The notes below the pieces were generated by a model. The model did no database searches. It had not been told where the DNA came from and saw only the letters and a list, made by a program, of their open reading frames with translations. A program made the position numbers and the translations under genes. 34,235 nt of DNA from the NCBI GenBank assembly GCA_028868875.1, contig JAGWTS010000012.1:1-34235 (forward strand). Reading direction: 5' to 3'. The stretch comes from Burkholderiales bacterium. Its GTDB lineage: Bacteria; Pseudomonadota; Gammaproteobacteria; Burkholderiales; Burkholderiaceae_C. Shown in pieces: positions 16,705 to 25,145 of this stretch. The first letter of the stretch is position 1; the number at the start of each line of letters is the position of its first letter.

Positions 16705-17478
16705 ATGCGCATGCGCCTCACCCTCGGGGCCCTCGCCCTGCTCGCCGCCGGCTTCGCCGCCGCCCAGGAGGCCCCGCCTTCGCGCCTGGACGCGGTCATC
16801 AAGTCCGGCCAACTGCGCGTGTGCACCCCCGGCGACTACAAGCCCTTCAGCCTGCAAGGCGCCGACGGCGGCTTCGAGGGCCTCGACATCGATCTCGTGC
16901 AATCCGCGGCCCAGGCCCTGGGCGTGAAGGCCGATTTCGTCAAGACCAGCTGGTCGAGCTTGATGAAGGACTTCAAAGACAAGTGCGATGTCGCGGTGGG
17001 CGGCATCTCGGTGACGCTGGAGCGCCAGAAGGCGGCCTTCTTCTCCACGCCCTACATGATCAACGGCAAGGCGCCGATCACGCGCTGCGAGAACGTCGCC
17101 CGCTTCCAGACCGTGGCCGACATCGACAAGCCCGAGGTCACCGTGATCGAGAACCCGGGCGGCAGCAACGAGCGCTTCGCGCGCGCGAACTTCAAGCAGG
17201 CGAAGATCGTGATCCACCCCGACAACACGACGATCTTCGACCAGATCCTGCAGGGCAAGGCCGACCTGATGATCTCGGAGTCGGTCGAGACCATGGTCCA
17301 GCAGAAAGCCCATCCGGGGCTGTGCGCGGTGAACCCCGAAAAGCCGCTGCAATACGGCGAGATGGCCTGGCTGCTTCCGCGCGGCGACGCGACGTTCAAG
17401 GCCTGGATCGACCAGTGGCTGCACCTGGCCAAGGCAAGCGGCGAATACGAGCGCACCACCGTCCGCTGGCTGCACTAG
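16705..17478 (+). CDS. pheC: Periplasmic cyclohexadienyl/arogenate dehydratase-like (PheC-type) solute-binding-fold protein
   Basis: 257-residue secreted protein of the SBP_bac_3 fold. The signal peptide is clear (MRMRLTLGALALLAAGFAAA, cleavage before QE). The mature chain matches my recollection of Pseudomonas PheC along its length: RLDAVIKSGQLRVCTPGDYKPFS, ISVTLERQKAAFFSTPYM, NPGGSNERFARANFKQAKIVIHPDNTTIF, ADLMISESVE and PRGDATFKAWIDQWLHLAKASG. Glu195 aligns with the catalytic glutamate of that enzyme. PheC converts prephenate or arogenate to phenylpyruvate or phenylalanine in the periplasm. No ABC permease or ATPase is adjacent, which favours enzyme over transporter receptor. AAGGAG at 16690-16695 sets the ATG at 16705. 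An amino-acid-binding protein remains the alternative. It converges with the DUF1697 gene, sharing CTAG. Confidence 0.85.
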   Translation: MRMRLTLGALALLAAGFAAAQEAPPSRLDAVIKSGQLRVCTPGDYKPFSLQGADGGFEGLDIDLVQSAAQALGVKADFVKTSWSSLMKDFKDKCDVAVGGISVTLERQKAAFFSTPYMINGKAPITRCENVARFQTVADIDKPEVTVIENPGGSNERFARANFKQAKIVIHPDNTTIFDQILQGKADLMISESVETMVQQKAHPGLCAVNPEKPLQYGEMAWLLPRGDATFKAWIDQWLHLAKASGEYERTTVRWLH

Positions 17479-18032
17479 CGCTGCGCACCCGGGGTTCCAG
17501 CGCGCAGCATGCCCTCGAGCTTCACGATCGTCGCCCAGTTGCGCGTGGTCACGCCTTTGCCGAGCCCGCCGAGCCAGTGCAGCGCGGCCGGCGTCTTCAG
17601 GATGCCCTGCGGGCACCAGAGGTAGGCCGCTTCGGCGCCGACGTGCAGCGCCGAAGCGTCGTCCGCGGCGCCCGGCGGGCGGCCCAGGCGCCGCAGCAAC
17701 TGCGGGTCGTCGACGAGGGCCACGAGCAGGCGCGAGGCATCGCCCGCGCTCGCGGCCAGGGCGTTCTCGGCGACGACGGTCCGGAGCGCGCCGGCCGTCT
17801 TCACGATCACCGGCGCGTCCACGCCGAGCCGGCTCGCGACGGCGGTGCGGATGCGCGCCGCGTGGACGCGCTCGGCATCGGCCCCACCGCTGAACACGAC
17901 GTTGCCGCTGTTGAGCAAGGTGCGGGGATCGCCGTAGCCCAGCGCCAGGAACAAGGCGCGCAGGTCGGCCATCGCCAGGCGCCGGGCCTTGCCGACGTTG
18001 ATGCCGCGAAAGAAGGCGACGAAGCGGGTCAC
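17475..18032 (-). CDS. DUF1697 domain-containing protein
   Basis: 185-residue cytosolic protein of the DUF1697 family. The N-terminal signature MTRFVAFFRGINVGKARRLAMADLRALFLALGY followed by LLNSGNVVFSG is diagnostic, and the C-terminus has the usual GVTTRNWATIVKLEGML. The function of the family is unknown; members are scattered and often solitary. ATG 18032 starts directly at the signature. Its TAG overlaps the pheC-like TAG on the other strand in the palindrome CTAG. Between it and the CoA-transferase gene are 126 nt holding divergent promoters; no clear element stands out. Confidence 0.92.
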   Translation of the reverse strand: MTRFVAFFRGINVGKARRLAMADLRALFLALGYGDPRTLLNSGNVVFSGGADAERVHAARIRTAVASRLGVDAPVIVKTAGALRTVVAENALAASAGDASRLLVALVDDPQLLRRLGRPPGAADDASALHVGAEAAYLWCPQGILKTPAALHWLGGLGKGVTTRNWATIVKLEGMLRAGTPGAQR

Positions 18033-18158
18033 GAGAGATTGCGGACGAGGCTGCGGCGCATTGTGCGCGGCGCAGGTGGATCGATTCGATCAAGATGGCG
18101 CCTCGAGCGCAGGCTGCGACCCTTGGCCTGGCGTTCAACGACCCACCCGGATGTCGAG

Positions 18159-19580
18159 ATGAACCCCGAACCGTCTCCGATCGAAGCCCCGCGCCAGCGC
18201 CTGTTGCAGGCCTTCTGGTCGACCCTCGGCGGCGCGCCCTCCGACCTCGAAGCCGCGAGCTTCCACGACGAAGCCGATTGGCCCTGCGCCTTCGAACTCG
18301 GCTCGTTCGCCGCCGCCGCGGTCGCCGCCGCCGGCCTGGCGCTGGCCGCGCTGGGCCGGGCCCAGCGCGGCGGCGAAGCGGCGCTGCCGGCGCTGCGCGT
18401 GAGCCAGCGCCTGTGCGGGCTCTGGTTCGGCTTCTCGCTGCGCCCCCAGGGCTGGCAGCTGCCCGCACCCTGGGATGCGGTCGCTGGCGACTACCGCTGT
18501 GCCGACGGCTGGATTCGCCTGCACACCAACGCCCCGCAGCACCGCGCGGCGGCGCTCGACGTGCTGCGCGTCCCGGCCGAGCGCGAAGCCGTTGCCGCGG
18601 CCGTCGCCGGATGGAACGGCGAGGCCCTCGAGACCGCCATCGTCGAGCGCGGCGGCTGCGCCGCGGCGATGCGAAGTTGGACCGAATGGCAGGCGCACCC
18701 GCAAGGCCGGGCCGTTCTCGCCGAGCCGCTGCTGGAACGACGAGCCGGTGACGCGGCAGCCCGCGGCGAGTGGGACGCCACCGCCGCCCGTCCCTTGCAA
18801 GGCCTGCGCGTGCTCGACATGACGCGCGTGCTCGCCGGCCCGGTCGCAACGCGCCTGCTCGCCGGGCTCGGCGCCGAGGTGCTGCGCATCGACCCGCCGG
18901 GCTGGGACGAGCCCGCGGTGGTCCCCGAGATGACGCCCGGCAAGCGCTGCGCCCGGCTCGACCTGCGCGAGGCTGCGGGACGCGAGCGCTGGCAGAGCCT
19001 GCTGCAAGAGGCCGACGTGATTGTCCACGGCTACCGCAGAGACGCCCTCGAAGCCCTGGGCCTCGGCGCCTCGACCCGGCGCCGCCTGCGCCCGGGCCTG
19101 GTCGACGTCTCGCTCGACGCCTATGGCTTCAGCGGCCCCTGGGCCGCGCGCCGCGGCTTCGACAGCCTGGTGCAGATGAGCATGGGCATCGCCGAAGCCG
19201 GCCGGCGCGCCACCGGCGGCGACCGGCCTCGGCCCTTGCCGGTGCAGGCGCTGGACCACGCCACCGGCTACCTGCTGGCCGCGGCCGCGCTGCGCGGCCT
19301 CGAAGAACGCTGGCGTTCGGGTCGGGGCAGCCAGGCGCGGACCTCGCTGGCGCGCATCGGGGCCTTGCTGATGAGCGAGGCGCGCGATCCGCTACGCGCC
19401 TCGGCGCCCGCGATGCAGGAAATCGATGACGACCTCGCGCCGGCGATCGAGAACACGGCCTGGGGCTCGGCGCGGCGCTTGCGCTGGCCTTTCGAGGTCG
19501 AGGGCGTGCACCCCGGCTGGGACCGGCCGGCGCGCGGCCTGGGCGATGCGGACGCGGCCTGGCAGGATCGAGGCGGTTGA
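18159..19580 (+). CDS. CaiB/BaiF-like (class III) CoA-transferase family protein
   Basis: 473-residue protein with two related halves. The C-terminal half is the recognisable CoA-transferase family III fold: LQGLRVLDMTRVLAGPVATRLLAGLGAEVLRIDPPG (213-247), KRCARLDLR (262-270), DVIVHGYRRDALEALGLG and FSGPWAARRGFDSLVQMSMGIAEA (324-347), where Asp335 sits at the usual catalytic Asp position. The N-terminal half (1-200) is more diverged. It likely moves CoA between acyl groups, but the substrate is unknown. Start ATG 18159 gives MNPEPSPIEAPRQR; the ORF upstream is shadow. It is followed after 230 nt by an acyl-CoA ligase and a carboxylase, so a shared role in acyl-CoA metabolism is probable. The Arg/Glu-rich C-terminus looks complete. 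Confidence 0.88.
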   Translation: MNPEPSPIEAPRQRLLQAFWSTLGGAPSDLEAASFHDEADWPCAFELGSFAAAAVAAAGLALAALGRAQRGGEAALPALRVSQRLCGLWFGFSLRPQGWQLPAPWDAVAGDYRCADGWIRLHTNAPQHRAAALDVLRVPAEREAVAAAVAGWNGEALETAIVERGGCAAAMRSWTEWQAHPQGRAVLAEPLLERRAGDAAARGEWDATAARPLQGLRVLDMTRVLAGPVATRLLAGLGAEVLRIDPPGWDEPAVVPEMTPGKRCARLDLREAAGRERWQSLLQEADVIVHGYRRDALEALGLGASTRRRLRPGLVDVSLDAYGFSGPWAARRGFDSLVQMSMGIAEAGRRATGGDRPRPLPVQALDHATGYLLAAAALRGLEERWRSGRGSQARTSLARIGALLMSEARDPLRASAPAMQEIDDDLAPAIENTAWGSARRLRWPFEVEGVHPGWDRPARGLGDADAAWQDRGG

Positions 19581-19810
19581 CCGGGGGTGGGACCACGCAC
19601 TGGGGCGATGCGAAAGCCGGGGCGACGCCGGCAGACGCCCTGCTCCAGCGGTTCGCCCTCTGTCGCCAAATCAGCCGCCCTACCCATGCGCCGCGCCCCG
19701 CGCCCCGCTGTCTCCGGCGCGACGCGCCCGCCGAGCGCGCTGAGTAGCATTGACCCGCCGGTCCGGCTGTCCGGCGCACCGACTCCCTGCTCGACCGAGG
19801 ACCGCCCGCG

Positions 19811-21439
19811 ATGAATTCAACCTCCCCTGCGTCCGACTCCGCTGCTTGCGCAGCCCCGCTCCACGAGCACTTGCGCCGCCATGCCCGGCGCACCCCCGCC
19901 AAGCCCGCCTTCATCTGGTACGGCCGCGAGATTTCCTACGTCGAGCTCGACCGCATGAGCGACGCCTTCGCCGCGCGCCTGGCCGCCCTCGGCGTGCGCC
20001 GCGGCGAGCCCGTGGCCTTATTCATGGGCAATTGCCCGCAATACGTGGCCGCGCACGTCGGCATCCAGAAGGCCGGCGCGGCGGTCTGCCCTTGCGGCCC
20101 CTTGTTCAAGCAGCACGAGCTGCAATACCAGCTCGACGACCTGAAGGCCCGCTTCATCGTCGCCGCCGCGCCGCTGCTGCCCGTGCTGGCCCAGGTGCGC
20201 GAGCGCAGCGCGATCGAGCGCGTCTTCGTCGTCCACTACGCCGACATGCTGCCCGAGCACCCGAGCCTCGACGTGCCGCCCGAACTGCTGCAGGCCAGGC
20301 TCGAAGCGCGTGATCTGCCGCCCGGAGGCGAAGACTTCCTGGCCGCGGCGGCCAGCGGCGCGGCGCCACCCAACGTGCAGGTCGGCCTGGCCGAGCTCGC
20401 GCTGCTGACCTACACCTCGGGCACCACCGGCCTGCCCAAGGGCGCGATGCTCACGCACGACAACGCGCTCTTCAAGACCTCGGTCACGGCCGAGACCTGC
20501 GGCGTCGGCACGGGCGACGTGCTGCTCTCGATCGCGCCGCTGTACCACATCGCCGGCATGCTGATGGGCATCGACATCACCTTGTACAGCGGCGCCACCA
20601 CGGTGCTGCTGCACCGCTTCGACCCGCTCGCGGTGCTGCAGGCGATTGCGCGCCACCGCGTGAGCTGGTGGTACAGCATCGCGCCGATGAACGTCGCCTG
20701 CATGGCCGTTCCCGGGGCGCGCGAATTCGACCTCTCGAGCCTGCGCCTGAACTCGGTGACGAGCTTCGGCATCACCTACACCGAAGAGCTCGCCAACCAG
20801 TGGCGCGGCTACGCGCCGAACTGCAGCAGCTTCGAAGCCGCCTACGGCCTGTCCGAGACCCACACCTGCGACAGCCTGATGCCGCGCGACGCCGTCCGCT
20901 GGGGCACGCACGGCAAGCCCGCACCAGGGGTCGAGCTGCGCATCCTCGACCCCGACACCGGGGCCGAGTGCGAGCGCGGCGAAATGGGCGAGATCGTGCT
21001 CAGGAGTCGCGGCAACTTCAAGGGCTACTGGAACAAGCCCGAGGCCACGGCCGCGACCTTGCGCGAAGGCTGGGTCCACACCGGCGACATGGGCCGGCTC
21101 GACGCCGAGGGCTACCTGACCTTCGTCGGGCGCTTCAAGGAGATGATCAAGGTCTCGGGCTACAGCGTCTTCCCCGAGGAGGTGGAAGCGCTGCTCGTGA
21201 AGCATCCGGCGGTGGCGCAGGCAGCGGTGCGCGGCATGCCCGATGCGGCCAAGGGCGAGGTCGTGCGCGCCTTCGTCGTGCGCAAGCCCGGCCAGGCCCT
21301 CGAGGCCAAGGAGCTGATCGAATGGGCGCGCCTGAACATGGCCGCGTACAAGGCGCCGCGCAGCGTGCGCTTCGTCGACTCGCTGCCCGCCACCGGCGCC
21401 GGCAAGGTGCTGCGGCGGTTGATCCAGGACGAGGGCTGA
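19811..21439 (+). CDS. AMP-forming acyl-CoA synthetase / ligase
   Basis: 542-residue ANL-superfamily ligase that activates a carboxylic acid with ATP and CoA. The nucleotide loop is YTSGTTGLPKG (201-211), then the YGLSET motif (345-350), HTGDMGRLDAEGYLTFVGRFKEMIKVSGYSVFPEEVE (423-459) with the hinge, and the acyl-adenylation lysine in ATGAGKVLRR (Lys532). The N-terminal 18 residues are Ser/Ala-rich. A GAGGA ribosome site precedes ATG 19811. The 230-nt upstream gap has GAGTAGCATTGACCC, a possible weak promoter. The carboxylase gene starts 4 nt after the stop, so the two are one transcript. Substrate chain type (fatty, branched, aromatic) cannot be read from sequence; the partner carboxylase hints at aliphatic acyl-CoA. 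Confidence 0.93.
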   Translation: MNSTSPASDSAACAAPLHEHLRRHARRTPAKPAFIWYGREISYVELDRMSDAFAARLAALGVRRGEPVALFMGNCPQYVAAHVGIQKAGAAVCPCGPLFKQHELQYQLDDLKARFIVAAAPLLPVLAQVRERSAIERVFVVHYADMLPEHPSLDVPPELLQARLEARDLPPGGEDFLAAAASGAAPPNVQVGLAELALLTYTSGTTGLPKGAMLTHDNALFKTSVTAETCGVGTGDVLLSIAPLYHIAGMLMGIDITLYSGATTVLLHRFDPLAVLQAIARHRVSWWYSIAPMNVACMAVPGAREFDLSSLRLNSVTSFGITYTEELANQWRGYAPNCSSFEAAYGLSETHTCDSLMPRDAVRWGTHGKPAPGVELRILDPDTGAECERGEMGEIVLRSRGNFKGYWNKPEATAATLREGWVHTGDMGRLDAEGYLTFVGRFKEMIKVSGYSVFPEEVEALLVKHPAVAQAAVRGMPDAAKGEVVRAFVVRKPGQALEAKELIEWARLNMAAYKAPRSVRFVDSLPATGAGKVLRRLIQDEG

Positions 21440-21443
21440 ATCG

Positions 21444-24400
21444 ATGTTCGAGAGACTGCTGATCGCCAACCGTGGCGAAATCGCCTTGCGCATCGTGCGC
21501 GCGGCGCAAGACCTGGGCATCGCGACGGTGGCGGTGTTCTCGCGCGACGATGCCGGTGCCCTCCACGCCCGCCGCGCCGACGAGGCCGTGGCGCTGGCGG
21601 CCGAGGGCCCCGCCGCTTACCTCGATGCCGGCGCGCTGATCGCCGCCGCGCGCCGTCTCGGCTGCGACGCCGTGCACCCCGGCTACGGCTTCCTCAGCGA
21701 AAGCGCCGCATTCGCCCGCGCCTGCGCCGAAGCCGGCCTCGTCTTCGTCGGCCCGACGCCGGAGCAACTCGCCTTGTTCGGCGACAAGGCCCGCGCCCGC
21801 GCCCTCGCCGCCGAGCACGGCCTGCCGCTGCTGCCCGGCACCGGCGCCGCCGACCTGGCCACCCTCACGGCCTTCTTCGAGCGCGAGCGCGAACGCGACC
21901 CCGGCTGCGCCCTGATGCTCAAGGCCGTGGCCGGCGGCGGCGGACGCGGCATGCGCCTGGTCGCCGATCCGGCACAGCTGCCGGCGGCCTACGAACGCTG
22001 CCGCGCCGAGGCGAAAGCCGCCTTCGGCATCGGCGAGGTCTATGCCGAGCGCCTGATCGCCCGCGCGCGCCACCTCGAGGTCCAGGTGATCGGCGACGGG
22101 CGCCAGGTCATGGCGCTGGGCGAGCGCGACTGCACGCTGCAGCGGCGCTTCCAGAAGCTGGTCGAGATCGCGCCCGCGCCCGGGCTCGCCCCGGCGCTGC
22201 GCGAGCGCCTGGCCGAGGCCGCGCTCACGCTCGCCCGCGCCGCCGCCTACCGCAGCCTGGGGACCTTCGAGTTCCTCGTCGATGAGCAGTCGGCCGATCT
22301 GCCCTTCGTCTTCATCGAAGCCAACCCGCGGCTGCAGGTCGAGCACACGGTGACCGAAGCCGTGACCGGCATCGACCTCGTGCAGGCGCAGATCGCCGTC
22401 GCAGCCGGGCGCAGCCTGGCCGCCCTCGGCCTCGACCCCGAGCAACCGCCGCGCCCGCGCGGCTTTGCCGTGCAGTGGCGCATCAACGCCGAGACGCTGG
22501 ACGAAGCCGGCCAGGCGCGCCCGGCCGGCGGCACGATTGCGCAATGCGAATGGCCGCAAGGTCCGGGCATCCGCATCGACAGCCAGGCTTTCGTTGGGCT
22601 CACTCCATCGCCGCAGCACGATTCGCTGCTCGCCAAGCTCGTGGTCTGGCATGCGGGCCGTTTCGACGACGCCTTGCGTCGCTCGCAGCGCGCGCTCGCC
22701 GAATGCCGGATCGACGGCCTGGGCAGCAACCTGGGGCTGCTGCGCGCGCTGGCGCAGGCGAGCGACCTGCATCGCGGTGAGGTCCACACGCGCTGGCTCG
22801 AAGCCCATTGGCCGGCGCTGCGCGAAAGCATCGCCGCGGCCGAAGCCGCTGCCAGGACGGAGCGCGCGGCAGATGCCGCAGCCGCGGCGGGGCACGCGCC
22901 CGGACTCGCCGCCCTTGCGACCGCTACCACAGCCGCCACCCCCGCCGAGCCGTCGCTGCCTCCCGGCCAGACCGCCCTGCGCGCCCCGCTCGCCGGGCGC
23001 ATCGTGCAATGGAGCGCCGCCGAGGGCGAGGTGCTCGCAGCCCAGGCCGAGGCCCTGGTGCTCGAAGCCATGAAGATGCAGCACGGCGTTGCGCTGCCCG
23101 CGGCGGCGCGGCTCGTCGCGCGCTACGCCGCGGAAGGCGAGTTCGTCGCCGAAGGCCAGTTGCTGGCGCGGCTCGAACCAGTCGACGCCGAACACGCAGC
23201 CGACGCCGAACCCGGCGAAGCCGAATCCGTTGGCCCGCGCGCCGATCTCCAGCGCGTGCTCGACCGCCGCGCGCTCACGCTCGACGCGGCACGCCCGGAG
23301 GCCATGACGCGCCGCCACGCCGCCGGCGGCCAGAGCGCGCGCGAGAACATCGCCCAGCTCTGCGACGCAGGCTCGTTCACCGAATACGGCGCTTTCGCCA
23401 TCGCGGCCCAGACGCGGCGGCGCCCCCTCGACGACCTCGTGCGCAACACGCCGGCCGACGGCATGGTCACCGGCATCGGCAGCGTCAACGGCGCCGAGTT
23501 CGGGCCCGAACGCTCGCGCTGCGCCGTGCTCGCCTACGACTACACGGTGCTCGCCGGCACCCAGGGCTGGCGCAACCATCACAAGAAGGACCGCCTGCTC
23601 GACGTCATCCATCGCCTGCGCCTGCCCACCGTGCTCTTCGCCGAAGGCGGCGGCGGGCGCCCCGGCGACGTCGACATGCCGGTGGTGGCCGGGCTCAACA
23701 ACCACACCTTCAGCCGCTTCGCGGCGCTCTCGGGCAAGGTGCCCTTCGTCGGCGTCGTGCACGGCCGCTGCTTCGCCGGCAATGCCGCCTTGCTCGGCTG
23801 CGCCGACGTCATCATCGCGACGAAGGCGGCCAACATCGGCATGGGCGGGCCGGCGATGATCGAAGGCGGCGGCCTGGGCGTGTATCGCCCGGAAGAGATC
23901 GGCCCGGCGGCGGAACTGGCGCGCTGCGGCGTCGTCGACCTGCTGGTCGAAGACGAGCGCGCCGCGGTCGACGCGGCCCGGCGCTATCTCGCGTACTTCC
24001 AGGGCCGCACGCGCGCGTGGAGCGCGGCCGACCCGCGCACGCTGCGCCGCCTCGTGCCCGAGAACCGCCAGCGCGTCTACGACATGCGCGCGGTGCTGGC
24101 CGCACTCGCCGACACCGGCTCGGTGCTCGAGCTGCGCGCCGGCTTCGGCGCCGGCATGATCACTGCGCTCGCGCGTTTCGAAGGCCGGCCGGTCGGCGTG
24201 TTCGCGAACGATCCGCGCCACCTCGGCGGCGCCATCGACCCCGAGGCCGCCGACAAGGCCGCGCGCTTCATGCGGTTGTGCGACACCCACGGCCTGCCGC
24301 TGCTGAGCCTGTGCGACACCCCCGGCTTCATGGTCGGGCCCGAGGTCGAGCGTCAGGCCCAGGTGCGCCACGCCTGCCGCATGTTCGTGGCCGCGGCGCG

Positions 24401-24785
24401 CCTGGCCGTGCCCTGCTTCATGGTCGTCGTGCGCAAGGGCTACGGCCTGGGCGCGCAGGCCATGGCCGTGGGCGGCTTCGACGCCCCGGTCTTCAACGTC
24501 GCCTGGCCCACGGGCGAGTTCGGCGCCATGGGGCTGGAAGGCGCGGTGCGGCTGGGCTTTCGCAAGGAGCTCGAGGCGGCCGCGGCCGGCGCCGAGCGCG
24601 AGGCCTTGTACCGCAAGCTCGTGGAGCAGCAATACGCCAACGGCTCGGCCCTCAACATGGCGGCCACGCTCGAGATCGACGCCGTGATCGACCCCGCCGA
24701 GACCCGCGACTGGCTGCTGCGCGGCCTCGACAGCGCCGCCGCGACGACGGCGCCAGCGCCAGCGGGCCGCCTCGACACCTGGTAG
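21444..24785 (+). CDS. Single-chain acyl-CoA carboxylase: biotin carboxylase + BCCP + carboxyltransferase (LCC type)
   Basis: 1113-residue fusion that would run the full acyl-CoA carboxylase reaction on one polypeptide. Residues 1-450 are biotin carboxylase: LLIANRGEIALRIVRA (5-20), ATP-grasp GGGGRGM (164-170) and IEANPRLQVEHTVTE (291-305). A Pro/Ala linker (460-510) leads to the biotinyl domain, with EAMKMQHG carrying biotin-Lys544. Residues 600-1113 are the carboxyltransferase with both halves: MVTGIGSVNGAEF, GNAALLGCADVIIA, GGPAMIEGGGLGVY, then CDTPGFMVGPEVE, GYGLGAQAMAVGG and WPTGEFGAMGLEGAV. Domain order and length match the single-chain long-chain acyl-CoA carboxylases. Substrate specificity is undetermined. 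Co-transcribed with the ligase 4 nt upstream. The 1237-residue antisense ORF is a shadow. Confidence 0.94.
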   Translation: MFERLLIANRGEIALRIVRAAQDLGIATVAVFSRDDAGALHARRADEAVALAAEGPAAYLDAGALIAAARRLGCDAVHPGYGFLSESAAFARACAEAGLVFVGPTPEQLALFGDKARARALAAEHGLPLLPGTGAADLATLTAFFERERERDPGCALMLKAVAGGGGRGMRLVADPAQLPAAYERCRAEAKAAFGIGEVYAERLIARARHLEVQVIGDGRQVMALGERDCTLQRRFQKLVEIAPAPGLAPALRERLAEAALTLARAAAYRSLGTFEFLVDEQSADLPFVFIEANPRLQVEHTVTEAVTGIDLVQAQIAVAAGRSLAALGLDPEQPPRPRGFAVQWRINAETLDEAGQARPAGGTIAQCEWPQGPGIRIDSQAFVGLTPSPQHDSLLAKLVVWHAGRFDDALRRSQRALAECRIDGLGSNLGLLRALAQASDLHRGEVHTRWLEAHWPALRESIAAAEAAARTERAADAAAAAGHAPGLAALATATTAATPAEPSLPPGQTALRAPLAGRIVQWSAAEGEVLAAQAEALVLEAMKMQHGVALPAAARLVARYAAEGEFVAEGQLLARLEPVDAEHAADAEPGEAESVGPRADLQRVLDRRALTLDAARPEAMTRRHAAGGQSARENIAQLCDAGSFTEYGAFAIAAQTRRRPLDDLVRNTPADGMVTGIGSVNGAEFGPERSRCAVLAYDYTVLAGTQGWRNHHKKDRLLDVIHRLRLPTVLFAEGGGGRPGDVDMPVVAGLNNHTFSRFAALSGKVPFVGVVHGRCFAGNAALLGCADVIIATKAANIGMGGPAMIEGGGLGVYRPEEIGPAAELARCGVVDLLVEDERAAVDAARRYLAYFQGRTRAWSAADPRTLRRLVPENRQRVYDMRAVLAALADTGSVLELRAGFGAGMITALARFEGRPVGVFANDPRHLGGAIDPEAADKAARFMRLCDTHGLPLLSLCDTPGFMVGPEVERQAQVRHACRMFVAAARLAVPCFMVVVRKGYGLGAQAMAVGGFDAPVFNVAWPTGEFGAMGLEGAVRLGFRKELEAAAAGAEREALYRKLVEQQYANGSALNMAATLEIDAVIDPAETRDWLLRGLDSAAATTAPAPAGRLDTW

Positions 24786-24844
24786 GCGGCACCGCCCGCG
24801 CGGCGCGGCACCGTCCATCCGGGATATCGCCGAGTGGCCGATCC

Positions 24845-24920
24845 GAATTTTGTGCGTCACAATAATGTACTTATTAGTTCAATACTTCTCGACACAATTT
24901 CCGAAAACCGGATAGCGGCT
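24845..24920 (+). promoter_or_regulatory. AT-rich island: candidate promoter with palindromic operator for the esterase-tetR unit
   Basis: About 75 nt around 40% GC stand out in a 70% GC genome. Within it AATAATGTACTTATT (24861-24875) is an interrupted palindrome with 5-bp arms AATAA/TTATT around TGTAC, the size and look of a TetR-family operator. TTGTGC (24850) and TATTAG (24872) could be -35 and -10 with a 16-nt spacer, putting the palindrome between them. The TetR gene lies 1.2 kb downstream in the same transcript. The whole reading is inference. Confidence 0.45.
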
Positions 24921-24939
24921 TCCGCGGAGTTGCGCCCTT

Positions 24940-25098
24940 GTGGAGGGAGTTGCCTTGCTGTCCTTGATCCTGCGGCGCCTGGCCTGGTCGGTGCCGCTGC
25001 CGCTCGTCGCCACGATGCTGACCTCCGTGCTCGACAGCCTGGCCCCGGGCGACCTCGCGCGCAGCCTGCCCGGCGCCGACGGCACCGAAGCCCAGTGA
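24940..25098 (+). pseudogene. N-terminal fragment of a DppB-like ABC transporter permease
   Basis: From GTG 24940 or TTG 24955 the frame reads LLSLILRRLAWSVPLPLVATMLTSVLDSLAPGDLARSLPGADGTEAQ then TGA. This is the first transmembrane helix and start of the periplasmic loop of peptide/nickel ABC permeases (DppB type), which normally run to about 310 residues. Nothing after the TGA matches the missing part, and no other transporter subunit is nearby. A GGAGGGAG ribosome site is still present ahead of TTG 24955. I read it as the stub left by a deletion. Expression as a 47-residue membrane peptide is possible but unproven. Confidence 0.7.
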
Positions 25099-25145
25099 TC
25101 GACCTGTTCGACCTCAGCCCACCGCCAAAACCTGAAAGCCCGCCC

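Noticed and set aside
21147-24860. 1237-residue ORF on the minus strand
   Set aside because: It lies opposite the carboxylase and has the His/Gly/Arg/Asp-rich composition of an antisense shadow; no domain is visible.
24834-25145. N-terminal extension of the esterase (MADPNFVRHNN...)
   Set aside because: Reads through AT-rich DNA and the permease stub in another frame; family start is at 25146.
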